Shown here in pieces: positions 20,414 to 33,009 of a DNA stretch of 45,000 nucleotides. This DNA comes from Neocallimastix lanati (nom. inval.). Taxonomy: Eukaryota > Neocallimastigomycota > Neocallimastigomycetes > Neocallimastigales > Neocallimastigaceae. Below the pieces are notes generated by a model. That model did no database searches. It saw only the letters and a list, made by a program, of their open reading frames with translations, and had not been told where the DNA came from. The position numbers and the translations under genes were made by a program. Positions within the stretch are counted from its first letter, which is position 1. Every line of letters starts with the position of its first letter. Where the stretch lies: assembly GCA_016946835.1 (NCBI GenBank), contig JACVTC010000158.1, forward strand, positions 250,001-295,000. Direction: 5' to 3'.

Positions 20414-22208
20414 CTAGGAATAAACTTTATTTAATAATATTTTAATTTTTTTTTAAAAAATACATGAAGTTTAAATACATGAAATTTTTTTTTTATATTA
20501 ATATTAAAAAACTACGTTATGAGATTCGAGGACGAAAAGGCCTCTAACTCTTCCCATTCATCGAAGATAACTCCATGTGGATGAAAATTATCATTCGAAT
20601 CTGTATCAGAATTTCTTCTTTGCCTTATCGTTACGACGTCGACGCTCTTGACAACGGTAGGTCTAACACTATACAAATCGATCATGGTGTAAAAATCACC
20701 CATCACAATAGGCATAACGTTAGTAAGGAATTCCGCAAGCCCCACAAAATATGAAATCGGGAAAGAAGACTCGTTCGAAGGTGATTGAAAAATATTATTA
20801 ATATATCGCCTTCTTTCCCCCGAGCCGATCTTTAAGATTTCAAATACGGCATTTCCGCCAAGAAGGAGACACAGCACGTAAAAATTGATATTATCATCAA
20901 AATCTTCCTCTTTATCATCAGGAATGTTCAATGATTTCTCATGAACAATAAGAGAAAAATTAATAAAAATTTCATCAACAAAGGGAATGAAATGTTGCCT
21001 AAATTCTTCAAATTTAGGACATAAAAGTATCCAATGTGTAAAACTAGGTATGCTGTTACTCTCACCACAACAAGGGCAGTATGTTGGGCAATTTTCTGAT
21101 ACTAGATTACTTTTAACATACGTTTTTACATCAAATTTGAATCCACATTTAATTCGTCCAATCCAAAAAAATCCAAGAGAAAATTGTGAATATTTAAGTG
21201 ATAGACGTTGAATAAATTTTTTAAAACCAAATTTAAATTTCTTGTATTTTGTAGATCTGATCGCAGGAGTGCTTGAATAATGAATATTTTCCCAGTAAAA
21301 CTTCCTTATTTCTCCAGGAAGTTTATTATTGTGCTTGTGTACTGCTAAACTCCGTGCTTTTTTCGTCCAAGAATAGTGAGAAAGTGTAGGTATATTTTTG
21401 ACTAAATGAGAAATAATACAAGAAGAATCTTTCCACTTTTTAAAGCATCGAATCATCGCTTTAGCACAAAAACTAGCTATAGGAGGTATAGAAAGTTCCT
21501 TAGACATATTGTAAATTGAAGTATTGGAGGTTTTATTTTTAAACCCGAAACTCCAGTACAAACCTCGATTAAAAGCAGTTTGAGCTTTTTCAATATTCTT
21601 TTTATTTGAACCAAGTAAGGGAGCATAATAAAGAACTGAACTAAGGACAAAAGAAACTAGTATACGAGTTTTAAAGTAGAAAGGAACATTCCTATTGGTT
21701 AAAAAACTAAAGAAAGAGTTAACTGTATAATTAATTTTACTATTCATCTTAGCAATAATAGGTTTTAAATCCAACGATTCATTAAAAGGTATACCAAGAT
21801 ATGTATATTGATTAGTGCTTGGTATATAGTTCATACCAAGTCTAAATGTAGGATTTTCATAATGTCTTGAAGGAATAAAATTCTTTGGTTTAACAACTAG
21901 TGTAGCGCATTTATTGATTCCAAAGGTCATTTCATTTTTAATACCCCAATCATGAGCAATATTCAAAAGGTTTTTAAGTGAAGATTTTGTAGGAGCTAAT
22001 AATACAATATCATCAGCAAATAATCCACCACAACACTTTTTCTTTTCAGTAATCACACCATAACTTTTACATTTATCAAAAATATCATTGATAAATATAT
22101 TGAATAAAATAGGTGAGAGAGGACATCCTTGGCGAACACCACGGTGTATTGGAAATTCTTTTGAAAGTTTACCATTAAAGTTTGTAGTTGACTGTAGAAT
22201 TATATAGT
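20368..22208 (-). mobile_element. LINE-C, 5'-truncated, with target-site duplication
   Basis: Read on the minus strand it starts inside the reverse transcriptase at 22208, codes to 20512, has a 100-bp 3' UTR with ATTAAATAAAG, and ends in a tail of about 43 A (20410-20368). Exact 13-bp copies of TAGATAAATAGAT flank it. 5' truncation is the usual outcome of target-primed reverse transcription. Confidence 0.9.
20512..22208 (-). CDS. LINE-C polyprotein, C-terminal part (reverse transcriptase core to CCHC end)
   Basis: Open without a stop from the 5' truncation point (about 565 codons). Only a GTG near 22056 could start the annotated frame and no ATG begins it, so it is a fragment. It contains HRGVRQGCPLSPILFN (about 22140-22090), GLFADDIV, a YLGIPF motif after the core, and a finger of CPCC, then HWILLC, with 10 residues before the His. 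It ends at TAA/TGA-proximal sequence near 20512. The absence of stops and frameshifts points to recent insertion. With no endonuclease and no complete reverse transcriptase it should be inactive. Confidence 0.82.
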
Positions 22209-22221
22209 TAGATAAATAGAT
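22209..22221. repeat. Target-site duplication of minus-strand LINE-C (5' side)
   Basis: Second copy of TAGATAAATAGAT. See 20355-20367. Confidence 0.8.
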
Positions 22222-22442
22222 AAAAGTAGAAATATTTTGATGGATGTATTATCCACATAATGAATGACTATCAAATTTATTTAAATTAAAAAAATAAAAA
22301 AAATAAAAAAAATAATCTTTAGAGAGGATTAAATCTATGAATATATAATTATCGATGTAATTTAGAAAGGAAATAATTTTTTTTTTTTTTTTTTTAATCA
22401 TTAAGATTAAAAACAAATTTAATATTAAATAAATAAATAAAA

Positions 22443-22485
<43 letters not shown>

Positions 22486-22499
22486 AAAAAGCATTATGT

Positions 22500-22539
<40 letters not shown>

Positions 22540-22941
22540 CTTTTTTATTTTATTTTTTTTATTCATTTATTAAATTTAATTATATATATATAATATATTT
22601 AATGGATGGAAGAATTTTTTTTTTATTTTTTTATTTTTTTTTCAATGTATATATTAATATATATATATAAATGAATATAACAAGAAAATTACTATATTCA
22701 AAAACATGATAATAAAATAGAATAGATATCATTATTTCTATGTATTTTTTTTTTTTTTGTTAATTATGTAATTTTAAAAATAAATATAAATATATATATT
22801 TATTATTCATTATTTCATATTTAAAAATTTTAATAATTTTTAATTCTTATTTTTTGATAATTATTGTTATTACTTTTTAGACTATTTCTTCCATTTTATA
22901 ATATTTGATGATAATAATAAATATTATTAATTTTAAATAGT
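22222..22941. other. A/T-rich region downstream of UBC8, with simple repeats
   Basis: Contains a run of about 13 AAAT units (22434-22486), a T-run of about 39 bases (22501-22539) and AT repeats. No gene seen. Being 3' of UBC8 it should hold that gene's 3' UTR. Confidence 0.7.
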
Positions 22942-24229
22942 TTATAATTCCATAGATCCTATTTCATCATCAGAGAAAGACTCTAAAGAACTCATATCAT
23001 CTTCTGATCCACTATCATCAGTTGCAGCATCAGCAGCTTCTTTAGTAGCATATTTGGCAACATATTCTTTTAAATTTTAAAATAAAAATATAATATATAT
23101 TAATATTAATATTAATATTAATATTATTATTGATAAATGATATAAAAAATATAAAAACTTGTTTTTATTATAATAATTATTATTATTATAATAAAAAATT
23201 TATTGTTATTTTTATTATTATTATTATTTTATTTGTTTTAATTTATTACCTCTAACTTTTTGTTCATAAGCTGTAGGTTCACGCATTAATAAAGCAGCAG
23301 CATCACCATTTAATGGATCAGTTGGATTTGGGTATCTAAGAAGTTGTGGTAAGAAAGCTTCAAAAATATTTACCATATCTAATATTAAAATAAATATTTT
23401 AATTTTAATTTTTTTGTTTTTTTTTTTTAAAAAAAGAAAAAGAAAAAGAAAAAGATATTAATAATAACATTAATAATATTAATAATACTAATTTATATTA
23501 GATTTAATATTTTTTACTTAATTTTAATATATATATATATATTTCATTTAAAAAATTTACCAAACATTGGAGACCAAGTTTGATTAATGACATCTAAACA
23601 AACAGAACCACTCCTATTATATATATATATATATTTTAAATTTTATTAATATTTAATATTAATATATATTTTAAACTTTTTATTATTTATAGAAATTCAT
23701 TATATATAATTAATATAGAAATTATATATATATATATATTTACAATTCATCAATATTTGGATGGAAAATCTTATTCATAAATCCAATAGAAGGTGATTTG
23801 TATGGGTATTGATCTGGTAATTCAACATGTACCTTCCATACACCACCATTAAATGGAGCTTTTGTACATAAATAATAATAATATTTTATGTTATTTTTAA
23901 AATTTTTATATTTTGATAAAATTTTTTAAATATAATTAGTAAATTAATTTTTATGTACTTTTTAAATTTATTTTATTATATAAATTAAAAAAAATCAAAA
24001 TTTCAATAAAAAAAAAAATTTTTTTATTCATACTATCTTTTGGACCATGGAATCTAACATAGAACTCCTGCATGTTATCATTGACTAAAGTAACTTCATA
24101 GTCACTCATTAAACTTTTTATAATAGTATATATTTATACATAAAAATTTAGTTATTAGTTTAAAATATATTAAATATAAAATATAATATAAAATCTTATA
24201 TTTTTAAAACAAAATTCTAATTATGAATA

Positions 24230-24273
<44 letters not shown>

Positions 24274-24557
24274 TTTTATTTAAATTTAAATATATCCTTT
24301 TTACTTAATGAACATATTTTCTCTCTCATTACTTATTTATCTTTTATCATATCATTATTATAATATAATATTTTAATTTTATAAATTTTATAATAAATTT
24401 AACTAATAAAAATAAATAAAAAAAAAACAATTTTTTCCCCCTTGTATAGAATTTTAATAAAATTATTAAAATGTTTTTATTTTCATTAATATAATAGACT
24501 TTTTATGACTTACAGTTTCATAACATCGGTTTCAATTCTTCTTCTTGGAGATGACAT
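22942..24557 (-). CDS. UBC8: Ubiquitin-conjugating enzyme E2, Ubc8/UBE2H type, six exons
   Basis: Minus-strand exons: 24557-24514, 24113-24034, 23858-23744, 23613-23561, 23378-23250 and 23066-22942. Joined they give 181 residues without a stop, against about 183 for human UBE2H. It begins [15 protein letters not shown], as in UBE2H. The HPN tripeptide (FHPNID) precedes the catalytic Cys in [32 protein letters not shown] is the conserved stretch after the active site. The C-terminus is a Ser/Asp/Glu-rich acidic tail ([11 protein letters not shown]), a hallmark of this subfamily. E2 enzymes carry ubiquitin as a thioester to an E3. In yeast Ubc8 works with the GID ligase on gluconeogenic enzymes, which is family knowledge. 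Donors are GTAAGT, GTATGA, GTAAAT, GTAAAT and GTAATA. Three of the five acceptors end in AAG. Confidence 0.93.
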
Positions 24558-25789
24558 TTTTTATTATACTGTAATTTTTTTATTTTTTTTTTAATTTAAA
24601 TAAATATGTGAAATGCGTAGTTAATATTATATGGTATTATTATTATTTTTTTTTTTAATTATAGCTTATTGATAATTTTTTGAAATAGATATTTTTTAAA
24701 TATAAAAGACTATATTTTTTAATAATTATTAAATATTGATATTAAGTTATGATATATGAAGTGATAAGCGTTTTGGTGAGCTTTTTTTTTTTTAAAAAAA
24801 AAAATAAGTATTTAAATATATATTAAGATATTTAAAATTAATATATTTTACATAAAATAATTTTAATTTATAAATACTTTTTTTTCTTCTATATATTATT
24901 AATAGAAAAAATTAAAAAGTTCTACTAAATATCTAATTTAATATATATTTTTTATCGATATTTAAAATATTTAAATTTACAAAAAAAATACAATAAATGA
25001 ATAAAAAAAATTTTTTTTTTAGTTCTTCTATTTTATATTTATATATTTTTTTTTTAAAAAAAAAAAATTAAAATAAAAATAAAGATAAAACAAAAAAAAA
25101 ATCAAAACAATTTATTAGTGATTAATAAATAAATGATTAATTAAAATAATAAATAAAATTAATAATAATAATAAAATAATGATAATAATAATAAATAAAA
25201 TTAATTATTAATGGAATTAATAAAAATTAAAATTAAATAATTAAAAAAAATAATCCTATTAATAATAAAATTTATAATTGAGAAAGTTGAAAAGTATAAT
25301 ATAATATATATAATATAATAAGTATAATATAATAAATATAATATAATAAATATAATAAATATAATAAATATAAATTTTAAATATAATTCTAATTTTAAAT
25401 ATTTATTATTTAAAAGTATAAAAAAAAAATAAGAAATGATGATGATATTATTATGAGATATTTCCTAATATTAATTAGTAATTGAGAATAATTTTAAAGA
25501 AATTAAAAAAAAAAAAAAAGGAAAAAAATTTTTATGATATATAAGGAATATATTTATCCATATTTAAAAGTTTTTTTTAAATTAAAAAATATATACTATA
25601 ATATATATGTAATTTCCTAAATTTATATATTGTAATTTAAATATAATATATGATCACTATTTATTTTTTTTCTTTTTTATTCCTATAATAGAATATAATC
25701 AATAATATATTCTATTTTATTTCTATTTCATTTCTATTATATTTCTTTTTTTTTTCTTTTATATTTCTATTTCATTTCTATTTATTTAT

Positions 25790-26010
25790 TACTCATTTAT
25801 TTATTTATTTATTTATTTATTATTTATTATTTATTATTTATTATTTATTATTTATTATTTATTATTTATTATTTATTATTTATTATTTATTATTTATTAT
25901 TTATTATTTATTATTTATTATTTATTATTTATTATTATTTATTTATTTTTATTATTTATTATTCAATTGTTATTTATTTATTATTTATTATTTATTATTC
26001 AATTATTTAT
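25790..26010. repeat. Heptanucleotide TTATTAT (period 7) array
   Basis: About 25 units of a 7-bp period, starting as TTTA tetramers and interrupted near 25935-25980. It is the complement of the array at 27482-27965. Confidence 0.85.
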
Positions 26011-26020
26011 TATTAATAAT

Positions 26021-26100
26021 ATGATTGCTAATTTATTTACTTCTACATATAAAAAAATTTTTTTAAATTTTTTTTTTATGTGAAGTAAAGCAGAAATCAT
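26021..26100. repeat. Imperfect foldback (inverted repeat)
   Basis: ATGATTGCTAA..TTTACTTC at about 26021-26043 is mirrored by GAAGTAAAGCAGAAATCAT at about 26082-26100, with A and T runs near the centre that also pair. Possible relic of a small foldback element. Confidence 0.5.
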
Positions 26101-26699
26101 TTGACTTTTTACTTTGTTCAAAAAAAAAAAAAAAGATAAATAATTTATTATTAATTATTCTTTTCTTTATATATTTTTATTTTTATTTTTATTTAATTAT
26201 TGATAATAAAATTATTTCATTTTTAAGCATTCTTACTTTTACTTTTATAATGTTTAAAGAAGAAAACAATAAAAAAAAATTATTTGGACATATTCTATTA
26301 AAAAGAATTAAAAATAAATGAATAAAAACAATTCGATTAAATAATTTTATTTGTTTATTTCATATTTATTATTAAACCAAATAGAAATTATAATTCCATT
26401 TTTTTTTAATATATATATATGATTTTAAATTATTTTTAATATATTGATTTCTTTTTTAGTTTTGCTTTATTTTTATTATTTAAAACTCATTTTAATTTTA
26501 TTTTATAATAATAATAATCAAATAGGATTTAAATGTGTATCAATATTTATCAATATTTATATTTTAACTTTTTTTTTAATAAAATTTATATATTCAATTA
26601 TTTATTTATTCATTCAATTATATTTCCAACTATTAAAATAATAAAAATAATAATAAAATATTAAAAAAAGGTTAAAAACAAATTAACAAATTTTAGTAT

Positions 26700-26940
26700 T
26701 ATTTTGAATTTAACTCTTTAAATTTGGTCATATGGTGGCTGAATTAATCACGTGATATTAATCTAACTTACTATTAATAGTTAGAGTTGAATTTTTACTT
26801 CAGTACTCTGGAAATTTCTATTTGGTTGTAAATATATATACTTATCATTTGTGGCTTTATAAATATATTATCATTTATTATTTGAAAAGTTGTAGTGCAA
26901 ATTTTATACCCTATAAATAATTAATATACCCTAGTTTTAT
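26700..26940. other. Non-repetitive island with nested palindromes
   Basis: Noticeably less A/T-biased than the flanks. It contains a near-palindrome centred on CACGTG (26744-26761), an inverted repeat CTAACT/AGTTAG (26763-26768 with 26779-26784) and AACTCT/AGAGTT (26712-26717 with 26783-26788). No open frame fits it. It could be a promoter or an unrecognised repeat. Confidence 0.4.
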
Positions 26941-28351
26941 AAAATAAAAAAAAAAAATAAAGAAATAATAGTAATATAAATATTAAAATAATAAATAATA
27001 AATGATAATAATAAAAATAATAATAAATATTAATAATAAAAATTATAGTAATAATATTTATTATTAGTAATATATAATAAATAATAAATATTAGAAATAA
27101 ATATTAAATAATAAATAATGAATAATAATAGTAAAAATGAATAAGTATATACACAGTATTAAAAACAATAGTTTTTAATATAATTATATAATAAATAGAG
27201 ACTATCAAATAATACAAAAAAAAAAAAAAAATAGAAAAATATTAAAAAAAGGTACTTTTTTTTTTATTTTCTGTTTTATTAAATGAGTTTAATATTAAAA
27301 GATTTTTTCTACAAAATTAAAAATACTTTAATGAAACATCCATTAATTATTAATTAAAAAAAAAAAGAAATAAAAAAATTGTAAAAAAAAAAAAACACTG
27401 ATTTTCACTATTATTTGTTTAGAGTCATTCAAACAGATTTTTCTTACAATAAAATAAAAAAAAAGTATAAAATATTAATTATAATAAGTAATAAATAATA
27501 ATAAATAATAAATAATAAATAATTGAATAATTGAATAATAGAAATAATAAATAATAAATAATAAATAATAAATAATAAATAATAAATAATAATAAATAAT
27601 TAAATAAATAATAAATAATAAATAATGAATAAAAAATAATAAATAATAAATAATAAATAATAAATAATAAATAATAAATAATAAATAATAAATAATAAAT
27701 AATTAAATAATAAATAATAAATAATAAATAATAAATAATAAATAATAAATAATAAATAATTAAATAATAGATAATAGATAATAAATAATAAATAATAAAT
27801 AATAAATAATAAATAATAAATAATAAATAATAAATAATAAATAATAAATAATAAATAATAAATAATAAATAATAAATAATAAATAATAAATAATAAATAA
27901 TAAATAATAAATAATAAATAAATAATAAATAATAAATAATAAATAATAAATCGTAAATTGTAAATAGTAAATAATAGAAATAGTATACATAATTAATAAT
28001 ATAAAAAAAAAGTTAATTATAATTGTTAAGTGATAATTCATATTTAATTAATTAAATGAAATATGTTTATAAAAAATAAAAACGGAACCTAAAGATGAAT
28101 TTCAATATAAAATAAAGTTTTAAAAAAAAATTAAAATTTAAAATATTGAAAAAATTAATTTTTTTTTTTTTAAAGTATTATTATAATTATATTATTATAA
28201 TATTAATTATTAAATATTATTTTTTTTTATTTTTGTTGAATTTTTGAAAAAAAAAAAATTTAATTTGAACAAACAAAAAAAGAAGTTTGCTAATAAGAAA
28301 TATATTCATATAATAATAATAATAAAAATTATTCAGTTTCAATTGAAAAAA
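26941..28351. other. A/T-rich intergenic region
   Basis: Outside the heptanucleotide array it holds only A/T runs and short AT repeats. I see no coding exon or RNA gene. Confidence 0.6.
27482..27965. repeat. Heptanucleotide AATAATA (period 7) array
   Basis: About 480 bp, mostly exact 7-bp units, with a few variants (TTAAATAA, GATAATAGA). It makes the long Ile/Tyr/Leu frame on the minus strand, which I reject as a gene. Confidence 0.92.
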
Positions 28352-28355
28352 GCAG

Positions 28356-28897
28356 GAATTTTATTATTTGAAAATGATCAAAGATTATAAAGTAGCTTAT
28401 GCCTCATTTAATCCAAAAATATGTAGTAATATGGTATTGACTCTTCTTGATATACAATATTTCCCCTTTTATTTATATGAGACTTGTTTTATTAACAATA
28501 GATATTGTTATATATATATATATACATATGATATACTATATTATTATTAAACAAATAAACAAAAACAAAAACAAAAACAAAAACAAAAAAAAACAAAAAC
28601 AAAAAAAAACAAAAACAAAAAAAAAAAAAACGTAATAATAAAATATAATAAAATATAATAAAATATAATTAAATAAAATAAATAAAATGGCTTTTCTTTC
28701 CAAAAGATGAAAAAATATTTTAAAAAACTGGACCATAACTGTATTATAAAGAATATTACCAAGTAAATACAAATATATTCCCAATAAATAGATAAATAAA
28801 TAAATAAATAGATAGATAAATTAATATTAATAATGATAATAATAACTGAATTTCAATGTATAAAAATTCGAAAATGAAATTTCCCAAAACATTAACA

Positions 28898-28931
<34 letters not shown>

Positions 28932-29647
28932 TATATGTATAATATACATATATATTATATTTTTACTATATTGAAATAATATTAATAACATATACTATTA
29001 TATAAAAAAAAAAAAAAGTGAAACAATTACCAAAGAAAGTCAAGAAAATATGATCTTAATTCAAAAAGAAAAAGAAAATATCAAAGAAATTTCAAATAAT
29101 TTCTCAAATAAGGTTTTTTTTTTTTTTTTTTTTTTTAATAATTATTCCATTTACAATTTTATATAATGTATATATATATATTAATAATATATATATATTA
29201 TTAATTATTTTTATTTTTATTTTTTTTTCTAAAATTTATCAAACATTTTATGAAATTAAAAAAAAAAAAAAAATTAATATTTTTTTTATATATTATTTAA
29301 ACTTTTAATTCAAAATAATAATATTTAAAAAGTTAAATAATTCAATTGATTCGTGGGAAAACTTAAGAAATGTATTTATTAATAAAAGTAATGAATATTA
29401 TCATAAACAATATGAACTATTAAACCAAAAAAATGCATATTTAGTTAATGAGTATATTAAAATGGTAAGTTATTATTTTTATTAATATAATATAAAAAAA
29501 CAAAAAAATTTTTTTTTCTTTTTTTTTAAATATATACAAATTATATTTTAGAAAAACAACAATAAAATATATACGCCTGTTTTATCTTTGGTGTTGAAAA
29601 TTTCCTTCATTATATATATAATAACTATTGTATACCAAAATATATAA
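28356..29647 (+). CDS. Unrecognised small coiled-coil, tail-anchored protein (3' exons only reliable)
   Basis: The best-supported exons are the last two. Exon 29333-29464 (44 codons) follows AAG and ends at a GTAAGT donor. Exon 29552-29647 follows TTTTAG and ends in TAA. They encode a polar, Asn/Lys/Tyr-rich segment (SWENLRNVFINKSNEYYHK), then a single hydrophobic stretch of about 18 residues (LSLVLKISFIIYIITIVY) four residues from the C-terminus, as in tail-anchored membrane proteins. Possible upstream exons are 29021-29103 (Lys/Glu-rich, coiled-coil-like, but with a poor GTTTTT donor) and about 28356-28432 (KDYKVAYASFNPKIC). The start is not found. Architecture would suit a SNARE-like or membrane-adaptor protein, but I do not recognise a family. 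Confidence 0.4.
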
Positions 29648-29967
29648 TAAAACTGGGAATAATAATAATAATAATAATAATAAAAATAAATATATCTATT
29701 CAATTTTTGTTTATATTAATTTAATAGAAATTACCTTTTATATAATTATTGTAATAAAGGAAATATTCAATATAATAATAATAATAATAAATTTATATTA
29801 AATTATATATAACTTATATATTACTTTTAATGGAATAAATATTTATCTATTAGATTTTATGTATATCATACTATTTATATCATTTATTACTATAATGTTT
29901 CTATTAATTTATTTTATTTTTTATTATTTATTTATTTATTATTTTTTTTTTAATTACTTATTATTAC

Positions 29968-30002
<35 letters not shown>

Positions 30003-30391
30003 GCATTAATATATTTACTGAGAAAAAAAAAAAAAAAAAAAAAAAAAAAAGGTATTTGATATCAGTATTTACTGTTTGTAACTTATTTACTTTTTACTTT
30101 ACTTTTTTTTTTAAATTATTTTTAAAATTTTGTTGTATAAATTTAATTACTATTACATATATCTGTATTATGAATAGTAAAATATGAATATTCTTTTACA
30201 TATATAATTAATATTAAATATTACTGAAAATTTTCAGGAGGAAATGTAGTTGAACCTATTTAAATATTGTTATTATTATGTAATTGATCTTTTATATATA
30301 TATATCCTTTTATTTTGAGTTTTATTTCTATAAAAGTGACTTTATATAGATTGTTTATATTGAAAAGAAATGAAAAAGAAAAAAAAAAATT
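29648..30391. other. A/T-rich region between convergent genes
   Basis: Lies between the 3' ends of the putative tail-anchored gene and TRS23. Contains (AAT)n, (TTA)n (about 29970-30002) and an A-run (30022-30050). No gene seen. Confidence 0.65.
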
Positions 30392-30578
30392 CTATGAAGA
30401 TTCATTAATACTTTTTATATAACGTAAAACATTAACATCAAAAAGTTCACAACGAATTGGCATTTCTGGGGTATAAAATGGATTTTTCATAACATAGTCA
30501 GAATAAATTTCATAGACTTTTTTTAAATAAATTTCAACACGAGTTTGGTCCGGATCAGTGGTCATAATAAATTTTGTA

Positions 30579-30622
<44 letters not shown>

Positions 30623-30747
30623 ATATTGTTGTTATTATTGTTATTGTTGTAATTGTTTTGTTGTAAATAATTTTTTTCATAAATGTTGAATTGTTTATTT
30701 ATTTATTTGATAATTATAAAATATTCAATATTTTTTCAATGTAGTAA

Positions 30748-30781
<34 letters not shown>

Positions 30782-31569
30782 TTTTAAAAAAAAAAAAAAA
30801 AAGAAAAAAAAAACATTTCATTTGAAAAATATTTTATGATTTTTTTTTTTTTTTTTAATTTCATTAAATAAATATATATATATATCAATATAAATAATAA
30901 TAATAAATACAATAATAATGATTATAATGTTAATATATATAATTATTTTTAATATAATAAAAAAGAAAAAAAAATAAAAATAAGAAAGAGAAGAATGCTT
31001 TCTTATATATATATTAAAATTTTGAAAAATTGGCATAAATTATGTACCGGTTTGAGTTTGAAAACAATGAAGATTAAAATTACTAGCTTCAATAATTTCA
31101 ATACCAGAAGAAGGAACTGGTGCAATTCTTGTTGAAATGGTATGAACACTAAATAGTAATAATAATTAATTATTATTATAATAGAACGTAATTGTATATA
31201 ATATATATATATATATAATAATAATAAATTAATTAATAAATTTATATAATTATAATAGAATACTAAGGTTATTCTGTAGGTTTATGTTTTTTTTATATAT
31301 ATATATATATATAAAGATGATTTTTTAACATTTTCTATTAATGATATATATATATTCTTTCATTATTTATTTATTTATATTTTAATTTATTTTATTCCAT
31401 TTTTCACTGTTGAATTTCTTCATTGAAATATATATTTAAATTACCCGTGGAATGTTCCGGCCAATACTAAATATTCATTACTATCAAGTTTTGATGGGGA
31501 AGAAGAAAAACCTTTTTGGTATATTAAACCACCGGCCTTATTAATAATCATTAAAGAAGATATAGCCAT
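30392..31569 (-). CDS. TRS23: TRAPP complex subunit Trs23/TRAPPC4 (sybindin family), three exons
   Basis: Minus-strand exons: 31569-31445, 31148-31048 and 30579-30392, giving 137 residues with an open frame through both junctions. It begins [20 protein letters not shown], matching the family start ([14 protein letters not shown]). Exon 2 has [19 protein letters not shown]. Exon 3 has [13 protein letters not shown] and then the hallmark [28 protein letters not shown]. Trs23 is a longin-fold core subunit of TRAPP, the Rab GTPase exchange factor and tether acting in ER-Golgi traffic. The protein is shorter than human TRAPPC4 (about 219 residues) because the insertion after the first strands is almost absent. 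Some fungal orthologues are also short, from memory. Intron 2 ends in 41 A followed by G. Confidence 0.92.
30581..30621. repeat. T41 run (A41 immediately upstream of a TRS23 3' splice site)
   Basis: Uninterrupted 41-base T run. On the transcribed strand of TRS23 it is a poly(A) stretch directly adjoining the AG acceptor of intron 2. Confidence 0.9.
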
Positions 31570-31705
31570 TTCTTTTTTTTTTTATGGTATTGAATTATGT
31601 ATATATATATATTTTTTAAAATATATTTAGTAATAAAAAAAAATGTTTTAAAATTTTTTTTTATGAAAAATTTTATTTCACTTTTTGTAAATTTGAATAG
31701 TAAAT

Positions 31706-31740
<35 letters not shown>

Positions 31741-32964
31741 TTATTTCATTATTTCATTATTTATTATTTATTATTTATTATTTATTATTTATTATTTATT
31801 ATTTATTTATTTATTATTGTTTAAAGATATTTTCATTCATCTTTTTTTTTAATACATTATTATATTAAATGTATTGTACATAACTTTTAAAAAAATAAAA
31901 TAAAATAAAATATATGCATATATATATAATAATATAAATAATTTAAAAAATATAATGATTTTTTCTATTCTTTTTTTCCAACATTTTCATACATAAACAA
32001 AAAAAAAAAGGAGAAAGAAAAAATGATATCTTTTTTTTTTTCATTATATGGTTGTCTGTAATTTTTAGTTTTTTTCATTAATTTTTATTACTATTATTTT
32101 TACATAATAATAATAATAGTAAATAAATAAAAATATAAAAATTAAATATTAAAAATTAAAAAAAAAAAAAAAAAAATTGACTGAATAACTTTCCATTGTT
32201 GATTAGACTTTCGTCACTGATATGGGATGTGTTGAAATTGTAAAAAAAAAAAAAAATAAAAAAAAGATTATTATTATAATATGCGTATTTGAGTTACAAA
32301 AAAAATATATATATATATATATATGTAGAGAGAGAGAGAGATTAAAAAAGGGATAATAAAGATATTCTGATACGGGTGAGTAGGATTAATTTTCATATGC
32401 TTTTATAGTGAGGGTTACTAGTTGATTAATTTTGTTTATGGTGAAACGTTTGAAGATAATAAACTAGTAATAATAATAACAATAAATAAATAAATAAATA
32501 AAACAAATGAAAATGAAAATTTTGAAAAGAAATCAAAAAATTTAAAAAAATTTTTTTATCCCTATGAATAAATGTTAAATATTTATATGAATATATATAT
32601 ATATATATATATAAAAGGTTCTCAAAGAAAAAAAAATATAAAGGGTTAAAACTAGAAAAAAAAAACATACATTATATATATATATGTTAATATTCTATTT
32701 TTTTTTTTTTTTTTTTTTAATATTGCTTTTATTTTTATTATAGTATATAATATTATTTATTTATTATATATTAATTATATATATCTATATATTTTAAAAA
32801 ATTTTTTTATTAATTTTTTTTTATTGCTTAAATAATACATATTTTATCAACATCAACAAAAAAAATATATGCTATTATATTTTTATTTTTTTTATTAATT
32901 TTTTTTTTTTTTGTAATTTCATTTTAAATTAATTGTTTAATTCTAATTTTAAAGCAAGATGAAA

Positions 32965-33009
<45 letters not shown>

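Larger units (their letters stand above)
24558..26690. other. A/T-rich intergenic region
   Basis: Upstream of UBC8. It consists of A/T runs, AT repeats, a TATAATA-type tract (about 25300-25370) and a heptanucleotide array (25790-26010). An imperfect foldback lies at about 26021-26100. No gene seen. Confidence 0.65.

Noticed and set aside
27760-28041. Ile/Tyr/Leu frame on the minus strand
   Set aside because: Translation of the period-7 AATAATA array.
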